Positions 26,079 through 35,112 of a stretch of DNA of 64,000 bases are shown here, in pieces. The translations under genes were made by a program, and so were the position numbers. How positions within the stretch are numbered: position 1 is the first letter of the stretch; every line of letters starts with the position of its first letter. The DNA comes from Oricola cellulosilytica (GTDB lineage Bacteria > Pseudomonadota > Alphaproteobacteria > Rhizobiales > Rhizobiaceae), in contig NZ_JAINFK010000008.1 in assembly GCF_019966575.1 (NCBI RefSeq), positions 61,765 through 125,764 on the forward strand. Direction: 5' to 3'. The notes below the pieces were generated by a model. The model was given only the letters and a program-made list of their open reading frames with translations, ran no database searches and was not told the origin of the DNA.

Positions 26079-27533
26079 ATGGGCAAGGTTACGGGTTTTC
26101 TCGAGATTGACCGGCAGACGCCGAAATATCAGCCGGCGTCCGACCGGATTCGGCATTTTCGCGAGTTCACGATCGCGCCAGACGATGGCGAAGTGGCCAA
26201 GCAGGCCGCCCGTTGCATGGATTGCGGCATTCCGTTCTGCCACGGCCCGACCGGCTGTCCGGTCCACAACCAGATTCCCGACTGGAACGACCTCGTCTAT
26301 AATGACGATTGGGATGGCGCGATCCGCAACCTTCATTCGACCAACAATTTCCCGGAGTTCACCGGGCGTATCTGCCCGGCGCCCTGCGAGGAGGCTTGCA
26401 CGCTCAACCTCGAGGACGTGCCTGTTGCGATCAAGACCGTTGAACAGGCGATCGCCGACAAGGCCTATGAGCGGGGCTATATCGTGCCTCAGCCGCCTTC
26501 CCGAAGGACCGGCAAGACGGTAGCGATTGTCGGCTCCGGCCCTGCCGGCATGGCGGCGGCGCAGCAACTCGGGCGCGCCGGCCATGAGGTTCACGTCTTT
26601 GAACGCGAGAGCCGGATCGGCGGCCTGATGCGGTACGGCATTCCCGATTTCAAGATGGAGAAGCACTACATCGACCGCCGCATGGAGCAGATGCAGGGGG
26701 AGGGCGTCACGTTTCACACCGGCGTTAATATCGGCGTCGACAAATCCGTCGCCGAGTTGAAGAACGAATTCGACGCAGTGCTGTTCTGCGGAGGGTCGGA
26801 AAAGCCGCGTGACGCGGGCATTCCAGGTGACGAACTTGCCGGTGTGCATCCGGCGATGAATTACCTCGTGCAGCAGAACAAGCGCGTCGCGGGCGAAAAT
26901 ATCGGTTCGGTGGCGTGGGACTCCGAGCCTATTCTGGCGAGCGGCAAGCATGTCGTGGTCGTCGGCGGCGGCGATACGGCGTCCGATTGCATTGGCACGG
27001 CCTTCCGGCAGGGGGCGGTGCGCGTGACGCAACTCGATATCCGTCCGCAGCCGCCCGAGAAGGAGGACAAGCTTGCGGTGTGGCCGTATTGGGCGACCAA
27101 GATGCGCACGTCGTCCAGCCAGGCGGAAGGCGCGCAGCGCGAGTTTCGCGTTGCAACGCTCGAATTCATCGGAGAAAACGGCCATCTGACGCACGTAAAA
27201 TGCTGCGAGGTCGACGAGAAACGCGAACCGATCGCCGGAACCGAATTCTTCATCCGCGCCGATCTTGCCTTCATCGCCATCGGCTTCGCCGGGCCGCTGG
27301 ATACGGCCTTCATAGGCGAACTCGGTGATACACTTTCCGTCGACAAGGACCGTCGCGGAAACACGTCCGTACATGCCAATGACCTCGATTACCGGACAAC
27401 CGTCGACAAGGTCTATGCGGCCGGTGACGCGCGCCGGGGGCAGTCTCTGGTCGTGTGGGCGATCCGCGAAGGCAGGCAGGCCGCTCGCGCGATCGACGAG
27501 GATCTGATGGGGTCCACGACGCTGCCGCGGTGA
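26079..27533 (+). CDS. gltD: Glutamate synthase small subunit
   Basis: The 484-residue protein is GltD, which takes electrons from NADPH through FAD and two 4Fe-4S clusters to GltB. Cluster ligands are in CMDCGIPFCHGPTGCPVHNQ and CPAPCEEACTLN. The FAD Rossmann motif is VAIVGSGPAGMAAAQQLGRA, the NADPH motif VVVVGGGDTASDC, and the C-terminal FAD block VYAAGDARRGQSLVVWAI. The start MGKVTGFLEIDR is the family norm. It is the last gene of the gltB operon; gapR follows 97 bases later. Confidence 0.97.
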   Translation: MGKVTGFLEIDRQTPKYQPASDRIRHFREFTIAPDDGEVAKQAARCMDCGIPFCHGPTGCPVHNQIPDWNDLVYNDDWDGAIRNLHSTNNFPEFTGRICPAPCEEACTLNLEDVPVAIKTVEQAIADKAYERGYIVPQPPSRRTGKTVAIVGSGPAGMAAAQQLGRAGHEVHVFERESRIGGLMRYGIPDFKMEKHYIDRRMEQMQGEGVTFHTGVNIGVDKSVAELKNEFDAVLFCGGSEKPRDAGIPGDELAGVHPAMNYLVQQNKRVAGENIGSVAWDSEPILASGKHVVVVGGGDTASDCIGTAFRQGAVRVTQLDIRPQPPEKEDKLAVWPYWATKMRTSSSQAEGAQREFRVATLEFIGENGHLTHVKCCEVDEKREPIAGTEFFIRADLAFIAIGFAGPLDTAFIGELGDTLSVDKDRRGNTSVHANDLDYRTTVDKVYAAGDARRGQSLVVWAIREGRQAARAIDEDLMGSTTLPR

Positions 27534-27548
27534 TCGTCCTGGCTGTGA

Positions 27549-27589
27549 ATCCGCGCGCGGATGCGGTTGACCAGCGCGCGCGGATGCGG
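27549..27589. repeat. GC-rich palindrome and direct repeat between gltD and gapR
   Basis: A 14-bp perfect palindrome ATCCGCGCGCGGAT (27549-27562) overlaps the first of two 15-bp direct repeats CGCGCGCGGATGCGG (27552-27566 and 27575-27589). The block occupies most of the short gap before gapR. It could be an end-of-operon structure or a binding site in the gapR promoter. Confidence 0.5.
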
Positions 27590-27630
27590 CATCCGTTTGC
27601 CTCGTTTTCCGGCAATGCAGGAGTGTTTAC

Positions 27631-27903
27631 ATGTCCGACGTGAACGGCGTCGCCCGCGATCAATTGCGCGCATTTATCGAACGTATCGAGCGGCTCGAAG
27701 AAGAAAAGAAGACCATCGCGGACGACATCAAGGACGTCTATGCGGAAGCCAAGGGAACCGGCTACGACACCAAGGTTCTGCGCAAGGTGATCTCGATCCG
27801 CAAGCAGGATCAGGCAGAGCGCATGGAGCAGGAGGCGGTCCTCGACCTCTATCTTCATGCACTGGGAATGGCGCCGGCGCCCGACGAACCGGCTGATGCC
27901 TAG
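27631..27903 (+). CDS. gapR: Nucleoid-associated protein GapR (DUF2312)
   Basis: The 90-residue, helical protein is a DUF2312/UPF0335 member. The blocks [38 protein letters not shown] and [20 protein letters not shown] match Caulobacter GapR, an alphaproteobacterial protein that clamps overtwisted DNA ahead of replication and transcription machinery and is needed for normal replication and cell division. It has its own short upstream gap and is followed by an antiporter gene 85 bases on. Confidence 0.93.
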   Translation: MSDVNGVARDQLRAFIERIERLEEEKKTIADDIKDVYAEAKGTGYDTKVLRKVISIRKQDQAERMEQEAVLDLYLHALGMAPAPDEPADA

Positions 27904-27988
27904 AACCTGGCAGTTCGGCGGCTTCTTCCAAATTGCTGTTCCGGTCCTTGCGCGATACTACTGATTCGGTAGCGTTGCGGAGACAGCC

Positions 27989-29407
27989 TTGGACGAGATT
28001 CATCACGGATTTCCGCTTGTCGAGATAGCTACGGTCATCGTGATCGCAGTTCTCGCCGGCCTCGGCTTGATGCGGCTCAAGCAGCCGCCTCTCGTCGGGT
28101 TCATCCTGGCGGGCGTCGTCATGGGACCAACGGGCTTCGGCCTTATCAGCAACAACGACAACGTTACCGCGCTCGCCGAGATGGGGGTTCTCGTCCTGCT
28201 GTTCTTTATCGGGACCGAACTCTCGCTCAAGGCTTTCGTGGCGACGCTGAGACCTGCCGTGATCGTGGCGGCCGGGCAGCTGGCGGCGGCCATGGTGATC
28301 GGGGCCGGCATCGCCTGGCTCACCGGATCTACCGTCGCCGAGGGTGTCATCCTTGGCTTCATCATCGCGCTGTCCAGCACGGTCGTTGCGATGAAGATGC
28401 TGGACGACATGGGTGCGTTGCGCAAGCTGCCGGGCCGGATCACGGTCGGGGTCCTTATCGCGCAGGACATTGCGGTCGTACCGATGCTGATTCTGATTTC
28501 CTCGTTTGGTGGCGCAGGGGCGAATGCTCTCGAACTGTTTCTCAAGATCGCCGTTGCGGTCGGCTTGCTCGGCGCGCTCTTGTGGTGGCTCGGACGCAGT
28601 CCGAAGATCAAGGTCCCGTTCGATGAGCAGGTTGGCGAGAACGTGGAGCTCCTTGCCCTCGGCTCACTTGCGGCATGCTTCGCCGCGGCGGCGGCTTCCG
28701 GCGCGATCGGGCTTTCACCTGCCTATGGTGCGTTTGTGGCCGGTCTGGTGATCGGAAACTCGTCCTTGCGCAACAAGGTCATTCCGGTCATTGAGCCGAT
28801 CCAGAGCGTGCTGCTCGTGGTGTTCTTCCTGTCTATCGGTCTGCTAATCGATCTCGATTACATCCGGGCGCATCTGGGCGTGGTGCTGGCCGCCGCCTTG
28901 TTCGTTATCGCCATCAAGACGCTTCTCAACGTATTCCTCTTGCGTGTCGCGGGTTTCGACCGGGACACGGCGCTGGTCGGTGGACTTTCGATGGCTCAGA
29001 TCGGGGAGTTCTCCTTTGTTCTCGCTGCCGCCGGGTTTGCCGCCGGGGCGCTTGGCTACGACATCTACCGCCTTTCGATTGCGGTAACCGCCATCACTCT
29101 CCTCGTTTCTCCCGCGTGGATGGCGTTGATGCGCCGTGCCGAGGAGGTGGCGATGGTGAACTATTCGTCCTATCGCGAGGGCCTCGCCGAAGCGTATTCA
29201 GGTGAAATCGAGAATGTTGAAGAGGGCTTCTGGTGGCTGAAGGTGCGCTATCGCGCCGGGCGCATCGCCCGCCGCAAGCGCCGCGAAGCCAAGGCAGCCA
29301 GGAAGGCCTCTTCTTCATCCGGCGAGAGCGGGACCTCCGAAACGGCGCCGCCCGAGTCGGCGGCCCAATCGGCGCTCGCTGACGGAGAAAATCCCGCGGA
29401 AAGCTGA
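27989..29407 (+). CDS. Monovalent cation:proton antiporter, CPA2/KefB type
   Basis: The 472-residue protein has about 12-13 membrane helices of the CPA2 family: LGLMRLKQPPLVGFILAGVV near the N-terminus, FIIALSSTVVAMKMLDDMG, GVLIAQDIAVVPMLILI and the C-terminal GGLSMAQIGEFSFVLAAAGF. It would exchange K+ or Na+ for protons. No TrkA-N/RCK domain follows; instead the protein ends in a charged tail (RRKRREAKAARKASSSSGE). The likely start is TTG at 27989, preceded by GGAGA; there is no better ATG without losing the first helix. Confidence 0.88.
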   Translation: MDEIHHGFPLVEIATVIVIAVLAGLGLMRLKQPPLVGFILAGVVMGPTGFGLISNNDNVTALAEMGVLVLLFFIGTELSLKAFVATLRPAVIVAAGQLAAAMVIGAGIAWLTGSTVAEGVILGFIIALSSTVVAMKMLDDMGALRKLPGRITVGVLIAQDIAVVPMLILISSFGGAGANALELFLKIAVAVGLLGALLWWLGRSPKIKVPFDEQVGENVELLALGSLAACFAAAAASGAIGLSPAYGAFVAGLVIGNSSLRNKVIPVIEPIQSVLLVVFFLSIGLLIDLDYIRAHLGVVLAAALFVIAIKTLLNVFLLRVAGFDRDTALVGGLSMAQIGEFSFVLAAAGFAAGALGYDIYRLSIAVTAITLLVSPAWMALMRRAEEVAMVNYSSYREGLAEAYSGEIENVEEGFWWLKVRYRAGRIARRKRREAKAARKASSSSGESGTSETAPPESAAQSALADGENPAES

Positions 29408-29413
29408 GCGGGC

Positions 29414-31288
29414 CTAGTTTGCCAGAGGCAGTTGCAGGGTGAGCGGTTGTCCGTCGCCGCCGGAACCGCCTTCGAAACGTGCGAAGGCTAGAAATGTCAC
29501 AGCGTTTCCGCTGAAACGGCGAGGGTCAGGAGCGGCGTCCTTGCGGAACCCGTCCGTGTATACCTCGGTAGGAGCCCCGCGGAGCGCGTTCTGTATGAAC
29601 AGCGGCCTGTCAGACGGGCGTCCATAGTCGGTAATGCTCAGCGATGCGGTTGTCCAGGAACCGAACCGACCGGGATCGATCTGGTCGGCGGGAATGAGCT
29701 CGCTGGACGGGTCACGGTCGGGTCGGTCCGCGGCCTCCGTCGCCGTGGGGCGCGCGGATTTCCCGGTGGTGATGACTCCTGTGTCATAGGCGGCCAGAAT
29801 TCGGCGGTCTGGCTCGTTAAGCGGCGCGACGCGGCCGGTCACCGCGGTTGCGGCCGGTTGCGGCGATCCGGGTGCCGGATCTGCCAGTATTGCGGTCGGT
29901 GAAGCGGCCGGAGCATATGCAACGGAGATCAAACCCTCTGCGGTGCTGTGCGAACCGTCCGCGCGCGAGGCGGGAACCGGCAGGGAAGCGATCTCGATCC
30001 GGGGCGCCGACCGCTGATCTTCGCGCGGCGCGGCAACCGGCAGCGGAATGCGCAGCGCTTCGGCTGCAGTTGCCTCGGGAGCCGACGCGACCAGCGTTTT
30101 GACGTCCTCTTGGGGCGTTGCCGAATTGAGCGCGTTCACTATTTCCGAAGCCGTCCGGCGACCTGGGTCCGTTCGGGCGTCTGCGCGCGCCAACAGCGCT
30201 TCGGGCCTGGCGTCCGGCACCGGGACCAGCGCAAGCGGCCTCGGGGGCTCCGTTGTTCCGGCCGGGGCCGCTGCTGCCGCGACCGCGACAGGCTGTTCGG
30301 CAAGCGCCGGGATATCCGCCTGCGGCCGTGGCGCGCTGCTGGGACGGGGCGTGGCGCGCGTGGTAAGCGCGGCAATCAACGTCTGGGGTGTCGTGGTTTC
30401 GGGTTCTGGCGCCGCCGGTTGTGGCTGCGGGGCGACCGCCCGTGTTGGACGTGGCGCCGGTGAAGCGGCCTCGACGCTGTCCTCCTCGTCATCCGCCCCA
30501 CCGCCGAACAGGGCGGCGAGCAAGGTGCCGCCCTTGCGGGAGTCATCGCTGCCGCCGCTGACGATGGCTGTCGCCTGCCCTTTGCGCTTGCGAGACTGGT
30601 AGGACGCCAGGGCCTGCTCATAGCCGGGAAGAGGTTTGCCGTCCGGAGGAAGATGCAACGTTCCCCCCTTGGGGAAGATGCGGGCAAGCTCGGAGCGGCT
30701 CATGCGCGGCCATGCGCGAACGTTTCCGGTGTCGAAATGGACAAAGGGTGAGCCCGATTTCGGGTAATATCCAACGCCGCCTCCCTGGAGCTTGAAGCCG
30801 ATCTCGCGCAACTTGCTCAGCTTGACGCCCGGGATGTAGAAATCCATCGCCTTGCCAAGGGTGTGCTGGCTCTTTTTGGCCTGCCCGCCGCGCGTCCGCC
30901 GCAGCATTTCGTTGGTCGCAGGTGATCGATAGGCCGAAACGACGTGAATGTAATCGCGCCCGCCGGCCATGCGGTAGGCTTCCCAGATGACGTCGAACAG
31001 TTCCGGGTCCATGCGCGTCGGTTCGTTGCGCCGCCAATCGCGCAGGAAGCGGTTGAGCTTGTTTAGTCCGCTTTGCAGGTAGCGGCCGTTCTTCTTGTAG
31101 GTGATCTCCGCCCGTTCCTTGGTGTGAACGTAGTAGAGCTTCAGCGTGCGGGTTTCCGCCTCGGCGGTCTGCATGGCCGTGAACGACAGCGGCACGAACA
31201 GCGCCGAGAGAACTGCCCCGCGAAGGGCAAGTCCGGCGAACAGGCGACGCAAGCCGCATCCGACGGAATTTGACGTCGACGATGTCAA
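29414..31288 (-). CDS. DUF882 (M15-like) periplasmic peptidase with long Pro/Ala-rich tail
   Basis: The 624-residue protein has a signal peptide (about residues 20-45) and a DUF882/YcbK-type peptidase M15 domain (about 50-205). Its zinc and catalytic residues are visible in VSAYRSPATNEML, SQHTLGKAMDFYIPG and SPFVHFDTG. Such enzymes cut peptidoglycan cross-links. The remaining 400 residues are low-complexity, rich in Ala, Pro, Arg and Thr, with a small ordered block at the very end (FGSWTTASLSITDYGRP, SGNAVTFLAFARF). It is convergent with the antiporter gene. A CtrA-like site lies 53-67 bases upstream of its start. Confidence 0.87.
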   Translation of the reverse strand: MTSSTSNSVGCGLRRLFAGLALRGAVLSALFVPLSFTAMQTAEAETRTLKLYYVHTKERAEITYKKNGRYLQSGLNKLNRFLRDWRRNEPTRMDPELFDVIWEAYRMAGGRDYIHVVSAYRSPATNEMLRRTRGGQAKKSQHTLGKAMDFYIPGVKLSKLREIGFKLQGGGVGYYPKSGSPFVHFDTGNVRAWPRMSRSELARIFPKGGTLHLPPDGKPLPGYEQALASYQSRKRKGQATAIVSGGSDDSRKGGTLLAALFGGGADDEEDSVEAASPAPRPTRAVAPQPQPAAPEPETTTPQTLIAALTTRATPRPSSAPRPQADIPALAEQPVAVAAAAAPAGTTEPPRPLALVPVPDARPEALLARADARTDPGRRTASEIVNALNSATPQEDVKTLVASAPEATAAEALRIPLPVAAPREDQRSAPRIEIASLPVPASRADGSHSTAEGLISVAYAPAASPTAILADPAPGSPQPAATAVTGRVAPLNEPDRRILAAYDTGVITTGKSARPTATEAADRPDRDPSSELIPADQIDPGRFGSWTTASLSITDYGRPSDRPLFIQNALRGAPTEVYTDGFRKDAAPDPRRFSGNAVTFLAFARFEGGSGGDGQPLTLQLPLAN

Positions 31289-31340
31289 TTTGCACCAACT
31301 TGTAAGAACAGCATCTCCCCAGACAATAGCGGGTGCATGG

Positions 31341-31355
31341 TTAACCGCCTCTTAG
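31341..31355. promoter_or_regulatory. CtrA-like site (one mismatch) upstream of the DUF882 gene
   Basis: TTAA-CCGCCTC-TTAG differs by one base from the CtrA consensus TTAA-N7-TTAA. It lies 53 bases upstream of the DUF882 peptidoglycan peptidase start, a suitable position for control of a cell-envelope gene by the cell-cycle regulator. Single near-matches occur by chance, so this is weak. Confidence 0.3.
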
Positions 31356-31576
31356 CGAGGTGATTGCACCGAATGCCGAAAAAATCCAGTTGAACTTGGC
31401 CGGAAGAGCGGACCTTCACCGATTATTCCCCATCGATCCCCTAACGTAACCGGTTCATGACGACGAAATGCGGTAATACCATGGCGCTGGAAGCGCTGCG
31501 GCGTTCCAGAATGATCGTTGGTTACCAAATGCATAAGCGACCTGGCTGCGATGTTGGATAGTGCGTGGCGCCTGAC

Positions 31577-33100
31577 CTATCCGGTGGAGACTCCGATCGG
31601 GCCGAGATCGTATTCTTTGAGTTTGCGATAGAGGGTCGAGCGTCCTATTCCGAGACGCCGGGCGACCTCGCTCATCTGCCCCTTGTAATGTTCTATCGCG
31701 AAGATGATCGCGTCGCATTCCAGTTCCGCCAGGGTCCGGACATTTCCGGTGTCATCTAGGATGTCGAGCCCGGGTCCGTCATCGGAAGATGCGACCCAGC
31801 TGCCACCGGTCGGGTCGCCTGCCGGCACAAGACCGGGGGCCTCGATGTCTTGGCGGGAGGCCGCCGCCTCGTCGTCCTCGGCCATCAGTTCCGCTGAATC
31901 TATGCCATGAACCTGAGCCGCGATTTGCCGGAAGTCGGCAGTTCCGAGCGTATCGCCGTCGCAAAGGACCATGGCGCGGAAAACGGCGTTCTGAAGCTGG
32001 CGGACATTGCCCGGCCAGTCATGCGACGAGAGCAGCTTCAGGGCCTCTGGCGAGATCCTGCGCGCGGTCGGCGAGGCCTCTCCCGAGCGGAAAGCGCTGA
32101 TGAAATGCTGGACGAGCAGTGGAACGTCGGATGCTCTTTGCCGCAATGCGGGGACGAGGATCGGAAACACATTAAGCCGGTAGAACAGATCCTCCCGGAA
32201 CCGCCCCTCCCTGATGCGGGCGATAAGGTCCCTGTTGGTGGCCGAAATGATGCGGATATCAACCTTTTTCAGCGACTTCGCACCCACGGGTTCGACCTCG
32301 CCCTCCTGGATGGCGCGCAGAAGTTTCACCTGCGCCGCCAGCGGCAGTTCGCCGATTTCGTCGAGGAACAGCGTGCCGCCATTCGCCTCGACGAACTTGC
32401 CGGCGTGTTTCTCGGTCGCCCCGGTAAACGCGCCCTTCTCATGACCGAAGAGAATGCTCTCGATCAGGTTCTCCGGTATCGCTCCGCAATTCACCACAAC
32501 AAACGGCTTGCGGCGGCGCGCGCTGCCGGCCTGGATAGCGCGGGCGATCAGTTCCTTTCCGACGCCGCTTTCGCCCTCGATCAGCACGGGGATGTCGCTT
32601 GCTGCCGCCTTGCCGATGAGCATCTTGACCCGATCCATCGCCTCGCTCTCGGCAATCATCGGAACGGCGGCCGACTGCTCGCGACGGATGGCGGGCGACG
32701 CCTGCGGCTGCTTCTTCGAAACCGCAAGCGCGTCGGAGAGGGCGCCCGCGAGACGTTCGGGAGAGACGGGCTTGACCAGAAAATCGAATGCGCCGGCGCG
32801 CATCGCCGAGATCACCACGTCAATGCCGCCCTGTGCTGTCAGTACCAGAACCGGGATGTTGATGTCGCGATCGCGCATAGCCCGCATCACCGCCAGACCG
32901 TCGATGTCGGGCATCATCAGATCGAGCAGCACGGCGTCATAAGTTACCTTCCCGGAGGAAAGCGCGGCGAGGGCCGGGTTGCCGCCGGGCATTGGGTGGG
33001 CGACGTGGCCGAGCCGTGCTACCGCCGCATCGAGCAGCCTGCGCTGGACCGGATCGTCGTCGACAATGAGGATGTTTGCACTCATCGCTTGATCAGCCAT
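31577..33100 (-). CDS. Sigma-54-dependent NtrC-family response regulator
   Basis: The 507-residue protein has a receiver domain (phospho-acceptor Asp60 in VLLDLMMPDIDG), an AAA+ central domain with Walker A GESGVGKE, the sigma-54 contact loop GAFTGA, Walker B GGTLFLDEIGELPL and the arginine-finger region, and a Fis-type helix-turn-helix at the C-terminus (MSEVARRLGIGRSTLYRKL). It would activate RpoN promoters when phosphorylated. No histidine kinase is adjacent, so it is an orphan. About 60 residues of low-complexity acidic linker separate AAA+ and HTH. The gene is divergent from pepF, with a TTGGCAC element in the gap. Confidence 0.95.
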   Translation of the reverse strand: MADQAMSANILIVDDDPVQRRLLDAAVARLGHVAHPMPGGNPALAALSSGKVTYDAVLLDLMMPDIDGLAVMRAMRDRDINIPVLVLTAQGGIDVVISAMRAGAFDFLVKPVSPERLAGALSDALAVSKKQPQASPAIRREQSAAVPMIAESEAMDRVKMLIGKAAASDIPVLIEGESGVGKELIARAIQAGSARRRKPFVVVNCGAIPENLIESILFGHEKGAFTGATEKHAGKFVEANGGTLFLDEIGELPLAAQVKLLRAIQEGEVEPVGAKSLKKVDIRIISATNRDLIARIREGRFREDLFYRLNVFPILVPALRQRASDVPLLVQHFISAFRSGEASPTARRISPEALKLLSSHDWPGNVRQLQNAVFRAMVLCDGDTLGTADFRQIAAQVHGIDSAELMAEDDEAAASRQDIEAPGLVPAGDPTGGSWVASSDDGPGLDILDDTGNVRTLAELECDAIIFAIEHYKGQMSEVARRLGIGRSTLYRKLKEYDLGPIGVSTG

Positions 33101-33151
33101 GTGCCTTCGTTATTGTCCCGGGGGCAGAAATTTCCGTCGTGCGACATGTGC

Positions 33152-33164
33152 GCCAAGTTGGCAC
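33152..33164. promoter_or_regulatory. GCCAA-G-TTGGC dyad with TTGGCAC element
   Basis: In the 152-base gap between the divergent sigma-54 activator and pepF genes, GCCAA-G-TTGGC is a perfect dyad whose right half reads TTGGCAC, the -24 element of RpoN promoters. The -12 region that should follow is poor (TCTG instead of TTGC). It may be an operator, a degenerate RpoN promoter or coincidence. Confidence 0.28.
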
Positions 33165-33252
33165 ATTTTTCTGAAGCGCGGGCTAAACGGTTCCCGACAA
33201 GTTTAACGATCGCCGGGTCTGCGCCGGGGATACGGCAAGGAATGGCAGCTAC

Positions 33253-35106
33253 ATGAGCTTTTTCAACGGGTGGAGTGTCGGCGGCCGGCCGGTCCTTGCG
33301 GCCGGCGAACCTGCGGCGGCTGGAACGCGACCGGACTATGGCGATCTGCCCGAGTGGAATCTCGCGGATCTTTATCCCGGGATGGATGCGCCCGAGCTCC
33401 AGCGGGATCTGGAAAAGGCCGAGGCGGCGTCCGTAGCGTTCTCGGAAGAATGGAAGGGCAAACTACAGATCGCCGCCGGAAACGGGCAACTGGGACAGGC
33501 GATTGTCGAGTTCGAGACGCTCGAGGAGCTTCTCGGACGGATCATGGCATTCGCCAGTCTCACCTATGCGGGAGAGACCGCCAATCCGGACAAGGCGAAA
33601 TTCTACGGCGATGTGCAGCAGAGGCTGACCGACGCGAGTTCCCATTTGCTTTTCTTCGCACTCGAGCTGAACCGGCTTGGCGAGGACGAGCTGGACCGCG
33701 CCTATGCCGGTGACAAAACGCTTGCCCGTTACCGGCCGTGGGTCGATGACCTTCGCAAGGAAAAGCCGTTCCAGCTCGACGACCAGATCGAGCAGTTGTT
33801 TCACGAGAAATCGCTGACCGGCCGCGCCGCCTTCAACCGGCTGTTCGACGAGACGATGACGGCGCTGCGCTTCGAAGTCGACGGCCAGAGCCTTCCGCTC
33901 GAACCAACGCTGAACCTGCTGCAGGATCACGAGCGGGCCAAACGCGAGAAGGGGTTTCGCGCCCTGTCGGCGACGTTCTCGGAACACCTGAGAACGTTCG
34001 TCTTGATCACCAACACGCTTGCCAAGGACAAGGAAATCTCCGACCGCTGGCGCGGGTTCGAGGATATCGCCGACAGCCGTCACCTTGCCAACCGCGTCGA
34101 ACGGGATGTCGTGGATGCGCTCACAACGGCCGTTCGCGAGGCCTATCCCCGGATATCGCACCGCTACTACGCGATGAAGGCGAAATGGCTCGGCCTCGAC
34201 CGGATGGAGCCGTGGGACCGCAATGCGCCATTGCCGGAAACCCCGAACGCGATCATCGGGTGGGACGAGGCGCGTAATACGGTTCTGTCGGCCTATCACG
34301 GATTTTCGCCGGACATGGCGTCGATCGCGCGCAGGTTCTTCGACCAGTCCTGGATCGACGCGCCGGCCCGCGAGGGCAAGGCGCCTGGCGCCTTTGCGCA
34401 TCCGACCGTTCCGTCTGTTCACCCCTACGTGTTGCTCAACTATCTGGGCAAGCCGCGCGACGTGATGACGCTTGCGCATGAACTGGGTCACGGCGTTCAT
34501 CAGGTTCTCGCGGCCGAGCAGGGTGCGCTGATGTCGCAAACGCCACTAACACTCGCGGAAACCGCCTCCGTTTTCGGCGAGATGCTAACCTTCCGCTCCA
34601 TGCTCGACCGGACGACGGACCGGCGCGAGCGCAAGGCGATGTTGGCGCAGAAGGCGGAGGACATGATCAACACTGTCATCCGCCAGATCGCGTTCTATAC
34701 CTTCGAGCGCGCTGTCCATGCCGAGCGCGCGAACGGCGAACTGACCTCCGGACAAATCGGCGAATTGTGGATGAAAGTCCAGGCTGAAAGCCTCGGGCCG
34801 TCGATCCATCTGGTCGAGGGCTACGAGACTTTCTGGGCCTATATCCCGCATTTCGTCCACTCGCCGTTCTATGTTTACGCATACGCCTTCGGCGACTGTC
34901 TCGTGAACTCGCTCTATGCCGTTTACCAGAACGCGGAAGCGGGCTTCCAGGACAAGTATTTCGAGATGCTTCGGGCCGGCGGAACCAAGCACCATTCCGA
35001 ACTTCTCGCACCGTTCGGTCTCGATGCGTCGGATCCCGCCTTCTGGCAGAAGGGACTCGGGGTCATCGAGGGCATCATCGACGAACTGGAGTCGATGGAC
35101 GGCTGA
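33253..35106 (+). CDS. pepF: Oligoendopeptidase F, M3 metallopeptidase
   Basis: The 617-residue protein is a full-length M3B oligoendopeptidase of the PepF type. Its zinc motif HELGH is at residues 409-413 (MTLAHELGHGVHQ), followed by the third ligand region LTLAETASVFGEML. The C-terminal FVHSPFYVYAYAFGDCLVNS lines the substrate channel. It degrades peptides of roughly 5-20 residues in the cytoplasm. The next gene (DUF3445) begins 6 bases after its stop, so the two are co-transcribed. Confidence 0.95.
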   Translation: MSFFNGWSVGGRPVLAAGEPAAAGTRPDYGDLPEWNLADLYPGMDAPELQRDLEKAEAASVAFSEEWKGKLQIAAGNGQLGQAIVEFETLEELLGRIMAFASLTYAGETANPDKAKFYGDVQQRLTDASSHLLFFALELNRLGEDELDRAYAGDKTLARYRPWVDDLRKEKPFQLDDQIEQLFHEKSLTGRAAFNRLFDETMTALRFEVDGQSLPLEPTLNLLQDHERAKREKGFRALSATFSEHLRTFVLITNTLAKDKEISDRWRGFEDIADSRHLANRVERDVVDALTTAVREAYPRISHRYYAMKAKWLGLDRMEPWDRNAPLPETPNAIIGWDEARNTVLSAYHGFSPDMASIARRFFDQSWIDAPAREGKAPGAFAHPTVPSVHPYVLLNYLGKPRDVMTLAHELGHGVHQVLAAEQGALMSQTPLTLAETASVFGEMLTFRSMLDRTTDRRERKAMLAQKAEDMINTVIRQIAFYTFERAVHAERANGELTSGQIGELWMKVQAESLGPSIHLVEGYETFWAYIPHFVHSPFYVYAYAFGDCLVNSLYAVYQNAEAGFQDKYFEMLRAGGTKHHSELLAPFGLDASDPAFWQKGLGVIEGIIDELESMDG

Positions 35107-35112
35107 GCGACG

